A stretch of DNA of 64,000 nt from Fluviibacter phosphoraccumulans_A (lineage in GTDB: Bacteria > Pseudomonadota > Gammaproteobacteria > Burkholderiales > Rhodocyclaceae), in assembly GCA_036287865.1 (NCBI GenBank), contig CP126743.1, positions 1,364,001 to 1,428,000 of the forward strand, read 5' to 3'. Of the stretch, positions 18,136-26,350 are shown in pieces. How positions within the stretch are numbered: position 1 is the stretch's first letter; the number at the start of each line of letters is the position of its first letter. The notes under the pieces are model-generated. The model saw only the letters and a program-made list of their open reading frames with translations. It did no database searches and was not told the DNA's origin. Position numbers and translations under genes: made by a program.

Positions 18136-19116
18136 TTACTGGACAGGCTGAGATTCAAAAAAGGATCGCGCTTGGGCCAGATCATCGCGGATCTGCCTGG
18201 TGAGCGCTTCGAAATTGGCAAATGTCATTTCATCACGCAGTTTCGCGAGAAAACGGGCATCTAGGTGGGCGCCATAAAGGTCACCAGTAAAATCAAACAG
18301 GTGCACTTCCAGTAATGGTTGTGTACCACCACCCAATGTAGGTCGATAGCCTAGATTGGCAACACCGGCGTAGCTACGTGTCTTTTGCGGCACCGCAAGT
18401 TTTGTTTCGTCCAGCGCCACTTCAACGACGAATACACCACGGAGCGGCAACGGATCATGCCGGATTTGTACATTGGCCGTTGGTACGCCAATGGTGCGAC
18501 CCAGTTGTCGACCTTTGATGACCCGGCCTTCCATCGCGTATGGGTACCCCAACAGCGCCTCAGCGTGTTGCAAATTACCTGTGGCCAGGGCTGACCGGAC
18601 CTGTGAACTGGAAATCCGCTGATCGGCCTGACATTGCGAATCCAGTGCAGACACGGTGAATCCATACTGCTGGCCAAGCGCTTCAAGCAACGCAAAATCG
18701 CCCGCACGGCGCGCACCAAAACGGAAATCATCACCGATCAGAATGTGCTTTGCCTGCATGGCATCAACCAGCACCTGCTTAACGAAGTCCTCTGGGCTCA
18801 ACACAGCAAATGCTTCGTTAAAAACACCGATTCGTGTTTCAGCCACGCCCACGGCAGCCAATGCCTCGAGTTTTTCACGAAGCGTATGCAAGCGTGCGGG
18901 CACCTGTGGCGCATTCCCCTCCCCGAGCTTACGGGCAAAGAATTCTCGGGGGTGTGGCGCAAAAGTGAGTACGGCTGGTTGCAACCCGCGCGACTCAGCC
19001 TCAGCCTTAAGCTGACGCAATAGCGCCTGATGCCCGCGATGCATGCCATCGAAATTACCAATGGTTACAGCCGCAGGCCTCTGGGCAGGCGAGTTCAGTC
19101 CGCGAAGTACGCGCAT
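18136..19116 (-). CDS. ribF: Bifunctional riboflavin kinase / FAD synthetase
   Basis: 326 aa. N-terminal FAD synthetase (nucleotidyltransferase) with TIGNFDGMHRGHQ (~residue 20) and ISSSQVRSAL; C-terminal riboflavin kinase with GRTIGVPTANV and a GVFVVEV strand. It makes FMN and FAD. First gene of the ribF-ileS-lspA-fkpB-ispH operon. Confidence 0.96.
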   Translation of the reverse strand: MRVLRGLNSPAQRPAAVTIGNFDGMHRGHQALLRQLKAEAESRGLQPAVLTFAPHPREFFARKLGEGNAPQVPARLHTLREKLEALAAVGVAETRIGVFNEAFAVLSPEDFVKQVLVDAMQAKHILIGDDFRFGARRAGDFALLEALGQQYGFTVSALDSQCQADQRISSSQVRSALATGNLQHAEALLGYPYAMEGRVIKGRQLGRTIGVPTANVQIRHDPLPLRGVFVVEVALDETKLAVPQKTRSYAGVANLGYRPTLGGGTQPLLEVHLFDFTGDLYGAHLDARFLAKLRDEMTFANFEALTRQIRDDLAQARSFFESQPVQ

Positions 19117-19175
19117 AGGATCGGGACGCAGGGATTAATAAGAAAACCCTGCATTATAAGGCTTGGCGGGGTGTT

Positions 19176-20573
19176 TTAACCGCTACGCGACCCCGTTTGC
19201 ACCGGATTTCGTGCGAGATACTGACGAATGCCTCTCATGATCGCTTCGGCCAACTTATCCTGATATTCCTCGTCATTAAGACGCTTCTCTTCTTCAGGAT
19301 TTGAAATAAAGGCCGTTTCGATCAGAACAGATGGAATATCGGGCGCTTTAAGCACAGCAAACCCCGCCTGCTCCACCGAAGGCTTATGCAGCGCATTCAC
19401 GCTACCCAGGTTCGACAACACAGATTTTCCCAGCTTCATACTGTCATTTTGTGTGGCTGTTTGCGTCAGATCCATGAGTGTTCGTGCAAGATGCGGGTCA
19501 GATACCGTAAAATTCACCCCCCCCACCTTATCCGCCTCGTTTTCTTTCTGGGCCAGATACCGTGCTGCCGCACTGGAAGCACCCTTTTCAGACAGCACGA
19601 ATACGGATGACCCCCGTGCTTCCGGCTTAATCCAGGCATCGGCATGAATCGAAACAAACAGATCAGCTTTGGCTTTACGTGCCTTCTGGACACGGGTACC
19701 CAGCGGCACAAAAAAGTCACCATCCCGGGTTAAGGCCGCCCGCATATTAGAATCATTCTCGATGCGCTCACGCAAACGACGGGCGATCGATAGCGTCACG
19801 TTCTTTTCCATCGATCCACGTGCACCAATCGCCCCCGGGTCTTCTCCGCCATGTCCGGGATCTAGCATAATCGTCACCATTCGACCCGACTTCTTCCCGG
19901 GTTTTAACGGCGCTTCTGCCGGTTTGTCTACCGATTTCTCCACCAGCTTTGGCGTTGGCTCCGGCTCAGCCACTACCGGCCGTTCAGCGGGCACAGCTTT
20001 TTCAGGCTGCGGTTTCAACGGTTCCGGCTTCGGCACTTCTACCTTAACGGGTTCTTTGGCAGGAACCGGCTGTTTCGCCGTTACCAGTCGCATGAGCGGA
20101 TCGGCTGGCACCGTAGGATAAACATCCATCACCAGGCGGCTCTGGTAATCACCCACCGGTGGCAAATTAAATACCTGTGGCGACACATCACCCTTGAGGT
20201 CCATGACCAGACGAACCACACCCGGCTTGTAATTGGCTACCCGCAACTGGCGAATGTAGGGGTCATTGTGCCCGACCTTATCGCCTAGGCTCTTGAGTAC
20301 GTTATTCAGTTCAATGCCTTCAATGTCCACCACCAGGCGTTCCGGGTTATGCACTACGCTCTGGGTAAACTTGACCATGCCTTTGTGCTCGATCGTCACC
20401 CGGGTGTAGTCTTCGGCTGGCCAGACGCGTACGGCAACGATCGAGGAAGCCGCTGCGGCTGCCCATGCGCCAACGGGTGTCACACTTAAAAGCAACAGCG
20501 AACCCGCATTCCGTAAAAAGGAGCGACGTGGCATTAAAGGGACGCTAATTCTTATGCGAGGCGGTTTAAACAT
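19176..20573 (-). CDS. amiC: N-acetylmuramoyl-L-alanine amidase (AmiC type), Tat-exported
   Basis: 465-aa periplasmic septal amidase. Twin-arginine signal (MPRRSFLRNAG plus hydrophobic stretch to AWA), an AMIN domain (~residues 45-165) for septal targeting, a Pro/Lys/Glu-rich linker (~170-235), then the Amidase_3 zinc domain: LDPGHGGEDPGA, VSIHADAW, and the Glu in LIETAFISN. It cleaves peptides from septal peptidoglycan during cell separation. It overlaps tsaE by 22 bases, as in many proteobacteria. Confidence 0.95.
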   Translation of the reverse strand: MFKPPRIRISVPLMPRRSFLRNAGSLLLLSVTPVGAWAAAAASSIVAVRVWPAEDYTRVTIEHKGMVKFTQSVVHNPERLVVDIEGIELNNVLKSLGDKVGHNDPYIRQLRVANYKPGVVRLVMDLKGDVSPQVFNLPPVGDYQSRLVMDVYPTVPADPLMRLVTAKQPVPAKEPVKVEVPKPEPLKPQPEKAVPAERPVVAEPEPTPKLVEKSVDKPAEAPLKPGKKSGRMVTIMLDPGHGGEDPGAIGARGSMEKNVTLSIARRLRERIENDSNMRAALTRDGDFFVPLGTRVQKARKAKADLFVSIHADAWIKPEARGSSVFVLSEKGASSAAARYLAQKENEADKVGGVNFTVSDPHLARTLMDLTQTATQNDSMKLGKSVLSNLGSVNALHKPSVEQAGFAVLKAPDIPSVLIETAFISNPEEEKRLNDEEYQDKLAEAIMRGIRQYLARNPVQTGSRSG

Positions 20574-21022
20574 GCCTCACCTTTGATTAAATGAGCCTCA
20601 ATAGCGACCGATCTTCCGCCGGACGGCGAGTCCGTAATCACAATCTTCCAATCGATCTCAGGCAGATAACTACCAGCGCGATCCGGCCACTCTACAAAGC
20701 TGATACTAGGGCCGCTGAGGTTCTCTTCAAAGCCTGCTTCAATGAGCGCTTCGGGTGTTTCTAACCGATAGAGATCAAAGTGATTAATCACAAAGCCGGG
20801 AACTTTATAGACTTCAAGCAAGGGATAGGTCGGGCTTTTAACCCGCCCTTCATAAGCCAATCCGCGTAAAACCCCACGAACTAAAGTCGTTTTTCCTGCA
20901 CCGAGATCGCCATTCAACGTAATGAGAAATCGCTCTGGCAAAATGGGCAAGGCCCGGGCAATCGTTGCACCCAGATCCAGCGTAGCCTGCTCATCAATTA
21001 ACTCAAAACGCAATACAGACAT
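20552..21022 (-). CDS. tsaE: tRNA t6A threonylcarbamoyltransferase complex ATPase TsaE
   Basis: 156-aa P-loop protein with Walker A GDLGAGKTTLVRG at ~residue 38, SPTYPLLEVYK, HFDLYRL and VEWPDRA, all TsaE signatures. It powers the TsaBD-catalysed t6A modification of ANN-decoding tRNAs. Its 3' end overlaps the amiC start. Confidence 0.95.
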   Translation of the reverse strand: MSVLRFELIDEQATLDLGATIARALPILPERFLITLNGDLGAGKTTLVRGVLRGLAYEGRVKSPTYPLLEVYKVPGFVINHFDLYRLETPEALIEAGFEENLSGPSISFVEWPDRAGSYLPEIDWKIVITDSPSGGRSVAIEAHLIKGEACLNRLA

Positions 21023-21090
21023 CGAAACCTCAAGAAAGTTTCGATATGGTGCCCGAGCCTAAGCTTGCTGGCTAGTCTAAGTGTATCGGA

Positions 21091-21325
21091 TTAGGGCGTT
21101 TCAACCCAACGGGCAGCAAATCGCCTTGCCAAAGGCGCGATGTAATAAATAACGGGCACGGCAATAAAGTAGGCAATGGCGTAAGCACGCATCCAGCTCG
21201 CAAAAAATCCATCGACCCATCCAAGATTGATCAGCGTAATGAAAAAAGTCATTACAAAGACCATCTTGGCGCCCATAACTAGGGAAAAAAACCAGGTGGA
21301 AATATTTACGATGTAGCTTTGGCAT
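21091..21325 (-). pseudogene. DUF2798 family membrane protein, frameshifted
   Basis: Two-helix DUF2798 protein split over two frames: MPKLHRKYFHLVFF (from ATG 21325), then MGAKMVFVMTFFITLINLGW ... MRAYAIAYFIAVPVIYYIAP to the stop at 21091. The join lies at GGG-A7 (21282-21291), where one base too many breaks the frame. The second half alone (from 21276) could start at its own ATG. Family function unknown. An indel in a seven-base run may well be a sequencing error. Confidence 0.65.
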
Positions 21326-21340
21326 AAAAATATTCAATGA

Positions 21341-21466
21341 CTAAAAATAGACCCGACAACAACCCGGGCAGGATGGCGTCGCACCTACGAAATAGTTTGC
21401 TAACGCGAGCGCCATGATAAACAGAAATAACCAAATCCAGACAGACTTGTACAAACCGCGGCGCAC
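21341..21466 (-). CDS. Small single-pass membrane protein, unrecognised
   Basis: A 41-codon frame from GTG 21466 to TAG 21341: RRGLYKSVWIWLFLFIMALA, then LANYFVGATPSCPGCCRVYF. It has a basic start, one hydrophobic helix and a C-terminal CPGCC cluster. It fills the gap between two other small membrane genes on the same strand. I recognise no family; the support is only the start of a basic-then-hydrophobic pattern and the tight spacing. Confidence 0.3.
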   Translation of the reverse strand: MRRGLYKSVWIWLFLFIMALALANYFVGATPSCPGCCRVYF

Positions 21467-21483
21467 ATTAACCCTTTAGTTTA

Positions 21484-21715
21484 TTATGCCTTGATACGTG
21501 AGGGCATTGCTTTACGCATCAGACGCGCAAACAGTCCGAAAGTTGCCAGCTGTAAGACCAGCAGAACCATGAGCGGTAACCACATCGTTACCGAATCAAC
21601 CACTGACAGCGGCACCAATGCACGGAATACTACAAACATACCGAGCACAAAGAGCCCTACTCCTGGGCAAATGAGGGAAAAGCTGGCAGCTTGTGGCGCT
21701 TCTGTGACCAGACAT
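21484..21715 (-). pseudogene. Small two-helix membrane protein, probable single-base frameshift
   Basis: Starts with ATG 21715, 2 bases after the TsoY-like gene. After MSG the coherent frame is the neighbouring one: EAPQAASFSLICPGVGLFVL, a second helix MWLPLMVLLVLQLATFGLF and a basic end RLMRKAMPSRIKA at 21484. One base must be removed near 21703-21708 to link ATG and body. Alternatively translation starts at an internal GTG or ATG of the second frame (ATG in GLFVLGMFVV). No family recognised; likely a partner of the upstream membrane protein. Confidence 0.45.
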
Positions 21716-21717
21716 TT

Positions 21718-22656
21718 TCAACCATTATTTCTGTTCATCACCGCGCGACCCAGCAGGTAAAAGAAAACCTGCACAGACATAAACAGCAACAGAACAGCTG
21801 CCGGAAGCACATGACCCACCTGTGCACCCCATACGTGCTGCGCACTCATGAGCAAACGAAATGAGGCAATACCCAGAATAGTTGAAATTGGGATGGCCAT
21901 CCACAAGGTTCCGGAAGCTACCGGTTTAACACCATCGCTCATCATGCACGGAAACTGCACGACAAAATGTGCCGAGGCGATAAACAAGGCAAAGACCATA
22001 AGAATGAGTGAGCCGGCAAAACCGATACCTGCGGTCACTTTATGGTGGCTCATTGCGGCAGACGCGGAAAAGCCAACGCTCAACATGGCAAAGGTAAAGG
22101 CCGGAAACATCCCGGCAAGACCACTGCCAGCGTTATCTGAGTTGCTCTGATACAATTCGGACAAATGATCCATCCAGAGAATCACGGCATCTATAGCAAT
22201 GAGGAAGAAAGCAATCAGCGCGCCCGGAAAGAGCATCTCACGCAAATCCCACAAGCCTGGCACAAAGACTAACCCAATGATAAACAGAACATTGACCAAC
22301 ATCGCCAGAACCAGGGGGCGCACCATTAATTGCAGACCCATATGTGACTGCCAGAAGGCCGTAAACTGGGAAGATCGCTTAAAGGCTGCCAGCCCTTTAA
22401 GCATCCAAACCACCAGCGCAAGATGGACTGCACCCATGATCAGAATGCCTGCCTGGATCGATCTAACAAAGCCCCAGGCGATATCTTCACTGGCGGCATA
22501 GCTCTGTAGCGTTTCAAACGTCGGCACTGGCACGCCTGCATGTGGCGTCAAAAACAACAGCCACATAAACAGGCTGACCGTGAGCCCACACGCACCCAAT
22601 GTAGTCAACCCATGCAATGGTACAAATGTCATCTCTGCCGTTGTAGTACGCTTCAT
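21718..22656 (-). CDS. Polytopic membrane protein, TsoY-like
   Basis: 312 aa with about nine hydrophobic helices. Near the N-terminus is LGACGLTVSLFMWLLFLTPH, followed later by NVLFIIGLVFVPGLWDLREMLFP and HFVVQFPCMMSDG. From memory this resembles the TsoY family (named for association with thiosulfate oxidation; some members are selenoproteins), but I cannot verify this without a search. I chose ATG 22656 with GGGAG 9 bases upstream. It heads a small minus-strand unit of membrane proteins and is divergent from wbuC, with an AT palindrome between them. Confidence 0.55.
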   Translation of the reverse strand: MKRTTTAEMTFVPLHGLTTLGACGLTVSLFMWLLFLTPHAGVPVPTFETLQSYAASEDIAWGFVRSIQAGILIMGAVHLALVVWMLKGLAAFKRSSQFTAFWQSHMGLQLMVRPLVLAMLVNVLFIIGLVFVPGLWDLREMLFPGALIAFFLIAIDAVILWMDHLSELYQSNSDNAGSGLAGMFPAFTFAMLSVGFSASAAMSHHKVTAGIGFAGSLILMVFALFIASAHFVVQFPCMMSDGVKPVASGTLWMAIPISTILGIASFRLLMSAQHVWGAQVGHVLPAAVLLLFMSVQVFFYLLGRAVMNRNNG

Positions 22657-22721
22657 GCTAGATTTCTCCCAGCCATTGTGGCTTGTTAACAAGTGCCGCC
22701 GCTTCGGATATATTTCTCATA

Positions 22722-22737
22722 ATATATTCTAATATAT
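22722..22737. promoter_or_regulatory. AT palindrome (candidate operator 'B')
   Basis: ATATATTCTAATATAT: 7-bp perfect arms around CT. It lies in the divergent region between the TsoY-like gene and wbuC, 20 bases before the wbuC ATG. Compare with 3715-3728 and 24564-24579. Confidence 0.4.
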
Positions 22738-22757
22738 ATCGTAATCAAGTAAATTCC

Positions 22758-23231
22758 ATGCCTACCCAGAAAATTGATCAAACGCTGCTACAACAGACGA
22801 TCAGCGAAGCCCGAACATCACCCCGCTTGCGCAAAAACGCAAACTTTCACCCAACAGACGATTTCCCTGCGCATCGTTTAATCAATGCCATGCACCCAGG
22901 CTCTTATGTGCGTCCGCACCGGCATCTTGACCCGGCCAAAGATGAAACGATCGTTGCACTTCAGGGTCGTTTTGGCTATCTGAGCTTCAATGAACATGGT
23001 GCGATTGAAGAAGCGATAGAGCTCGCACCGGGCGGCCCCGTTTTCGGAATCGATATCCCGCATGGTACAACTCATACCATTCTCGCGCTGGATCCGAATA
23101 GCGTTTTCTTTGAAGCAAAAGCAGGTCCTTTTGTTCCCTTAAGCACAGATGAAATCGCTCCATGGTCCCCTGCGGAAGGAACAGACGAAGCCAATGCGCT
23201 CTGGCTCACCTGGCGCGCACGTTTTGCCTAA
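22758..23231 (+). CDS. WbuC family cupin-fold metalloprotein
   Basis: 157-aa protein with the WbuC pattern: RKNANFHPTDD at ~residue 27, HPGSYVRPHRHLDPAKDE (two metal-binding His plus E), then GPVFGIDIPHGTTHTILAL and a final FFEAKAGPF strand. Function of the family is not firmly known; some members sit in O-antigen loci, which this context does not support. Start at ATG 22758 as the first codon giving the family N-terminus. It overlaps queG by 8 bases if queG begins at the TTG. Confidence 0.82.
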   Translation: MPTQKIDQTLLQQTISEARTSPRLRKNANFHPTDDFPAHRLINAMHPGSYVRPHRHLDPAKDETIVALQGRFGYLSFNEHGAIEEAIELAPGGPVFGIDIPHGTTHTILALDPNSVFFEAKAGPFVPLSTDEIAPWSPAEGTDEANALWLTWRARFA

Positions 23232-24276
23232 TTACTCAGACAAGCGCCAACTGATCGAACAACTTGCTACCGAGCTCGATTTTAACGGCGTTCGGATTAG
23301 CCCTGCGACGATCCCAGAAAAGGACCGGACGCAGTTTGATACATGGCTGGCACGCGAGCACCACGGCAGCATGGACTACATGGAACGCCACGCAGACCTG
23401 CGCAAAGATCCAGTCAAGCTTTTTCCGGGTGCGCTCAGCATCATTTCTGTTCGACTCCCTTACTGGCCAGCCGATGCTGCCGATGCGCAGACGCAGCTTA
23501 ACAACACGGATGCCGCATACATCTCCAGATATGCGCTAGGACGCGATTATCACAAAGTCATTCGTAATCGTTTACAAACACTGGCAGACAGACTGATCAA
23601 TGAGATCGGGCCCTTCAATTACCGGGCATTTTCCGACTCTGCCCCCGTGATGGAAGTGGCTGTGGCTGCTCAGGCGGGTCTGGGATGGAAAGGCAAACAT
23701 ACCCTCTCCCTCGATAGAAACGGCTCCTGGTATTTTCTGGGAGAGCTTATCTGCGACCTCGTTCTAACGCCTGACCCACCGATTGAATCACATTGCGGGG
23801 ATTGTACCCATTGCATGGATAGTTGTCCGACAGGCGCCATTACCGCAGCCTACGAGGTTGATGCGCGGCGCTGCATCAGTTACCTAACGATCGAGCACAA
23901 GGGCGAGATCCCTGTTGAATTCCGTAAGGCCATGGGGAACCGGATCTACGGTTGCGATGACTGCCAACTTGTTTGCCCCTGGAATCGTTTCACACAGGAA
24001 GGCGACCCTGAATTTGCGCCACGTCACAACCTTGACCAAGCAACATTGCTAGATCTATTTAGCTGGGACGAGTCGACATTTCTGAACAAAATGACCGGTA
24101 GCCCCGTACGGCGTATCGGCTACGAACAGTGGCAGCGGAACATCAGTATTGCCCTTGGCAACGCTACGCCGAACAAGGCGACCATCGATGCCCTGGAACA
24201 TAAAAAAGCCCACGCGAGTGCGCTCGTGAGAACACACATCGAATGGGCCTTAGCGCAACTATGTGTGCTCCGCTAA
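23224..24276 (+). CDS. queG: Epoxyqueuosine reductase
   Basis: Cobalamin- and 4Fe-4S-dependent enzyme of the last step of queuosine synthesis in tRNA. Motifs: DYHKVIRNRL near residue 110, GLGWKGKHTL, first cluster CGDCTHCMDSCPTGAI, second CDDCQLVCPWNR, and a HEAT-like C-terminus. I take the TTG at 23224 (350 aa, MPNYSDKRQL), which overlaps the wbuC stop by 8 bases; ATGs at 23149 and 23194 are in frame but add sequence unlike QueG. Confidence 0.92.
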   Translation: MPNYSDKRQLIEQLATELDFNGVRISPATIPEKDRTQFDTWLAREHHGSMDYMERHADLRKDPVKLFPGALSIISVRLPYWPADAADAQTQLNNTDAAYISRYALGRDYHKVIRNRLQTLADRLINEIGPFNYRAFSDSAPVMEVAVAAQAGLGWKGKHTLSLDRNGSWYFLGELICDLVLTPDPPIESHCGDCTHCMDSCPTGAITAAYEVDARRCISYLTIEHKGEIPVEFRKAMGNRIYGCDDCQLVCPWNRFTQEGDPEFAPRHNLDQATLLDLFSWDESTFLNKMTGSPVRRIGYEQWQRNISIALGNATPNKATIDALEHKKAHASALVRTHIEWALAQLCVLR

Positions 24277-24282
24277 CGCAGA

Positions 24283-24513
24283 TTATTTGCAGTCGGTCTT
24301 ACAACCTGTACCACAACCGGTACCGCAGCTACCGCCACCAGTCTTGCAACCAAAAATGCTATAGGCCAGGCAATAACGGAAAAGGCTCGTCAGCAAAGGC
24401 ACGACACCAATGTAACCCCAGGCCGGAATGGTCTCTGTGGCTGCCAAACCGATCAGTACCAAACCAATCACTACGCGCAGAACGCGATCCAGACCACCAA
24501 CGTTTTGTGTCAT
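24283..24513 (-). CDS. DUF2892 (YgaP-like) membrane protein with Cys/Gly-rich tail
   Basis: 76 aa. The first ~55 residues are a DUF2892 two-helix unit: NVGGLDRVLRVVIGLVLIGL then a loop and LTSLFRYCLAYSIFGC. The tail is unusual: KTGGGSCGTGCGTGCKTDCK, with three CGTG-like repeats and five cysteines counting the one at the helix end. DUF2892 domains are attached to rhodaneses in YgaP-type proteins. A clear AGGAG precedes ATG 24513. It is divergent from the AhpD-type gene, and they share an AT palindrome. Role in thiol or persulfide chemistry is an inference. Confidence 0.8.
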   Translation of the reverse strand: MTQNVGGLDRVLRVVIGLVLIGLAATETIPAWGYIGVVPLLTSLFRYCLAYSIFGCKTGGGSCGTGCGTGCKTDCK

Positions 24514-24563
24514 TTTGCTTCTCCTGTTGAACTAACGTGACATTTATACCACGGCCGTATATT

Positions 24564-24579
24564 ATATGTAATTATATAT
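24564..24579. promoter_or_regulatory. AT palindrome (candidate operator 'C')
   Basis: ATATGTAATTATATAT, a 16-bp dyad with one mismatched pair. It sits in the divergent DUF2892/AhpD intergenic region. Its core TATATGTAATTATATATT matches the hip/yeeE element at 16 of 18 positions. Confidence 0.5.
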
Positions 24580-24614
24580 TTATGCACTAGTGCGCTAACT
24601 ACGAGGGATAAACC

Positions 24615-24962
24615 ATGTCAGAAAAATCTTTTAAAACCGTTACTCAAGACCTGAGCAAAGGTCTGGCTCAATTTCGTGTCCAGGTTCCCGAAGTGCAGGC
24701 CGCATTTAGTGCTTTACACAAAGCATCCATGCAAGACGGTGCCCTAGACGCCAAAACCAAAGAGCTGATCGCCCTGGCCATTGGTGTTGCCGCTCGATGC
24801 GATGGTTGCATCGGCTTTCACACCCAGGCACTGATCAAACTCGGCGTGACTAAAGCCGAGCTGACAGAAATGCTGGGCGTCACCGTGATGATGGGCGGTG
24901 GCCCATCGCTGATGTATGCGGGAGAAACGATGCGTGCCTTCGAAGAGTTCGGCAGTGAGTAA
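24615..24962 (+). CDS. AhpD-like carboxymuconolactone decarboxylase family protein
   Basis: 115-aa CMD-domain protein. The redox motif is ARCDGCIGFHTQ (CxxC with the downstream His) at ~residues 58-69, with KTKELIALAIGVAAR before it. Such proteins act as peroxidase partners or thiol oxidoreductases. It starts after an AT-palindrome region shared with the DUF2892 gene and stops one base before the convergent rsmB stop. Confidence 0.9.
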   Translation: MSEKSFKTVTQDLSKGLAQFRVQVPEVQAAFSALHKASMQDGALDAKTKELIALAIGVAARCDGCIGFHTQALIKLGVTKAELTEMLGVTVMMGGGPSLMYAGETMRAFEEFGSE

Positions 24963-26342
24963 TTAAATTTTCTTACGCCAGATTGCCGCAAAGAAGCCAT
25001 CCGTTCCATGGCGATACGGCAATAACTGCAGGCCTGGCAGCGATGTCTGGCCTGCAATCAATGCATCAGCCGGTAGCTCGATACCCACAGCGGCTAATTG
25101 CGCCACAGGATCCAGCACTTCAAATTCCGGATGGGCTTCGCTGAAAGCCTGTTGTATCAATGTATTTTCCTGCGGTAGCAAACTACAGGTCGCATAAACC
25201 AATACCCCACCCGGGCGCACCAGCGGCGCAACGGCTTCAAGAATCTTGGCCTGAAGCTCAGTGAGCTCCATAATCTGCGCTTCACCATGACGCCACTTCA
25301 GATCGGGGTTACGACGCAACGTACCCGTGCCCGAACAAGGGGCATCGACCAGCACGCGGTCGAACTTACCCGCCAGACGCTGAATACGAACATCCCGTTC
25401 GTGCGCTAGACGGATGGTTTGCACGTTCGACAAACCTGAACGCGCCACACGTGGCCCCAGCTTAGCCAGACGCTTCTCTGAAACATCTGCGGCATAGAGT
25501 CGGCCTGTGTTTTTCATCAACGCGCCCATGAGCAGCGTTTTCCCGCCCGCGCCGGCACAGAAATCCAGAACCATCTCACCACGCTTGGGCGCCACGAGCG
25601 CTGCCAGAATCTGGCTGCCCTCGTCCTGTACTTCCATATCACCCTTCACAAAGGCCGGGTGACGTTGAATGGCTGGCTTACCCTCAAGACGCATACCCCA
25701 CGGAGAATAATGCATTTCCTTGGCAACAATGCCATGTTTCTCCAGCTGCGCCATGATTTCAGGGCGTCGCGCATGCAAGGGATTAATACGCAAATCCAGA
25801 GGCGCAGATACCAGAAGGGAACGCGCCAATGCATCTAGCTCTTCCGCAGGCATTGCCGACAAAGCCGCTTCCAGCCAATCCGGGAATTCGTGTTGTACCG
25901 CGGTACTTCCTTTTTCCTGGCATGCTGCCTTCAAACGACCAAACCACTCATTATCCTCACATTTAATCAGGTGCTCGATCTCACGGAGATTTTTACCCTG
26001 CAAACGCACCAGGGCTGCCAACACCAGATAGCGCGCTTCACTGGGGCTAGGCGGTTCAGAACGCGCCACGACATCCCGCAGGCTACGCAGGTGACGCAAG
26101 ATGCTATACACAAGCTCGGCAATACGCCCCCGATCGGCGTGACCCATTTCACGATGGTTCTTGAAATGATAAGAAAGCACGCTATCTGACGAACGTTCGA
26201 ACTTGAGCACTTCAGCCATCATGCTAATCGCCTGTGCCACAAATGGGCGCGGCAACGCAAGCTCAGCAGGCGACTTTGGCTCAGCAGCCGATGACTTAGA
26301 GGAAGTAGTCTTGCGTGAGGGTGCTGGTTTTTTCTTGCTCAT
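24963..26342 (-). CDS. RsmB-like rRNA (cytosine-C5)-methyltransferase
   Basis: 459-aa Nol1/Nop2/Sun methyltransferase. A Lys/Ser-rich start, NusB-like N-terminal helices (~60-180), then the SAM domain: DFCAGAGGKTLLMG, DVSEKRL, VDAPCSGTGTLRRNPDLKW (catalytic PC) and YATCSLLPQEN (second catalytic TC). Probably targets 16S rRNA. It follows purN by 8 bases. Confidence 0.88.
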   Translation of the reverse strand: MSKKKPAPSRKTTSSKSSAAEPKSPAELALPRPFVAQAISMMAEVLKFERSSDSVLSYHFKNHREMGHADRGRIAELVYSILRHLRSLRDVVARSEPPSPSEARYLVLAALVRLQGKNLREIEHLIKCEDNEWFGRLKAACQEKGSTAVQHEFPDWLEAALSAMPAEELDALARSLLVSAPLDLRINPLHARRPEIMAQLEKHGIVAKEMHYSPWGMRLEGKPAIQRHPAFVKGDMEVQDEGSQILAALVAPKRGEMVLDFCAGAGGKTLLMGALMKNTGRLYAADVSEKRLAKLGPRVARSGLSNVQTIRLAHERDVRIQRLAGKFDRVLVDAPCSGTGTLRRNPDLKWRHGEAQIMELTELQAKILEAVAPLVRPGGVLVYATCSLLPQENTLIQQAFSEAHPEFEVLDPVAQLAAVGIELPADALIAGQTSLPGLQLLPYRHGTDGFFAAIWRKKI

Positions 26343-26350
26343 AAATTCTT

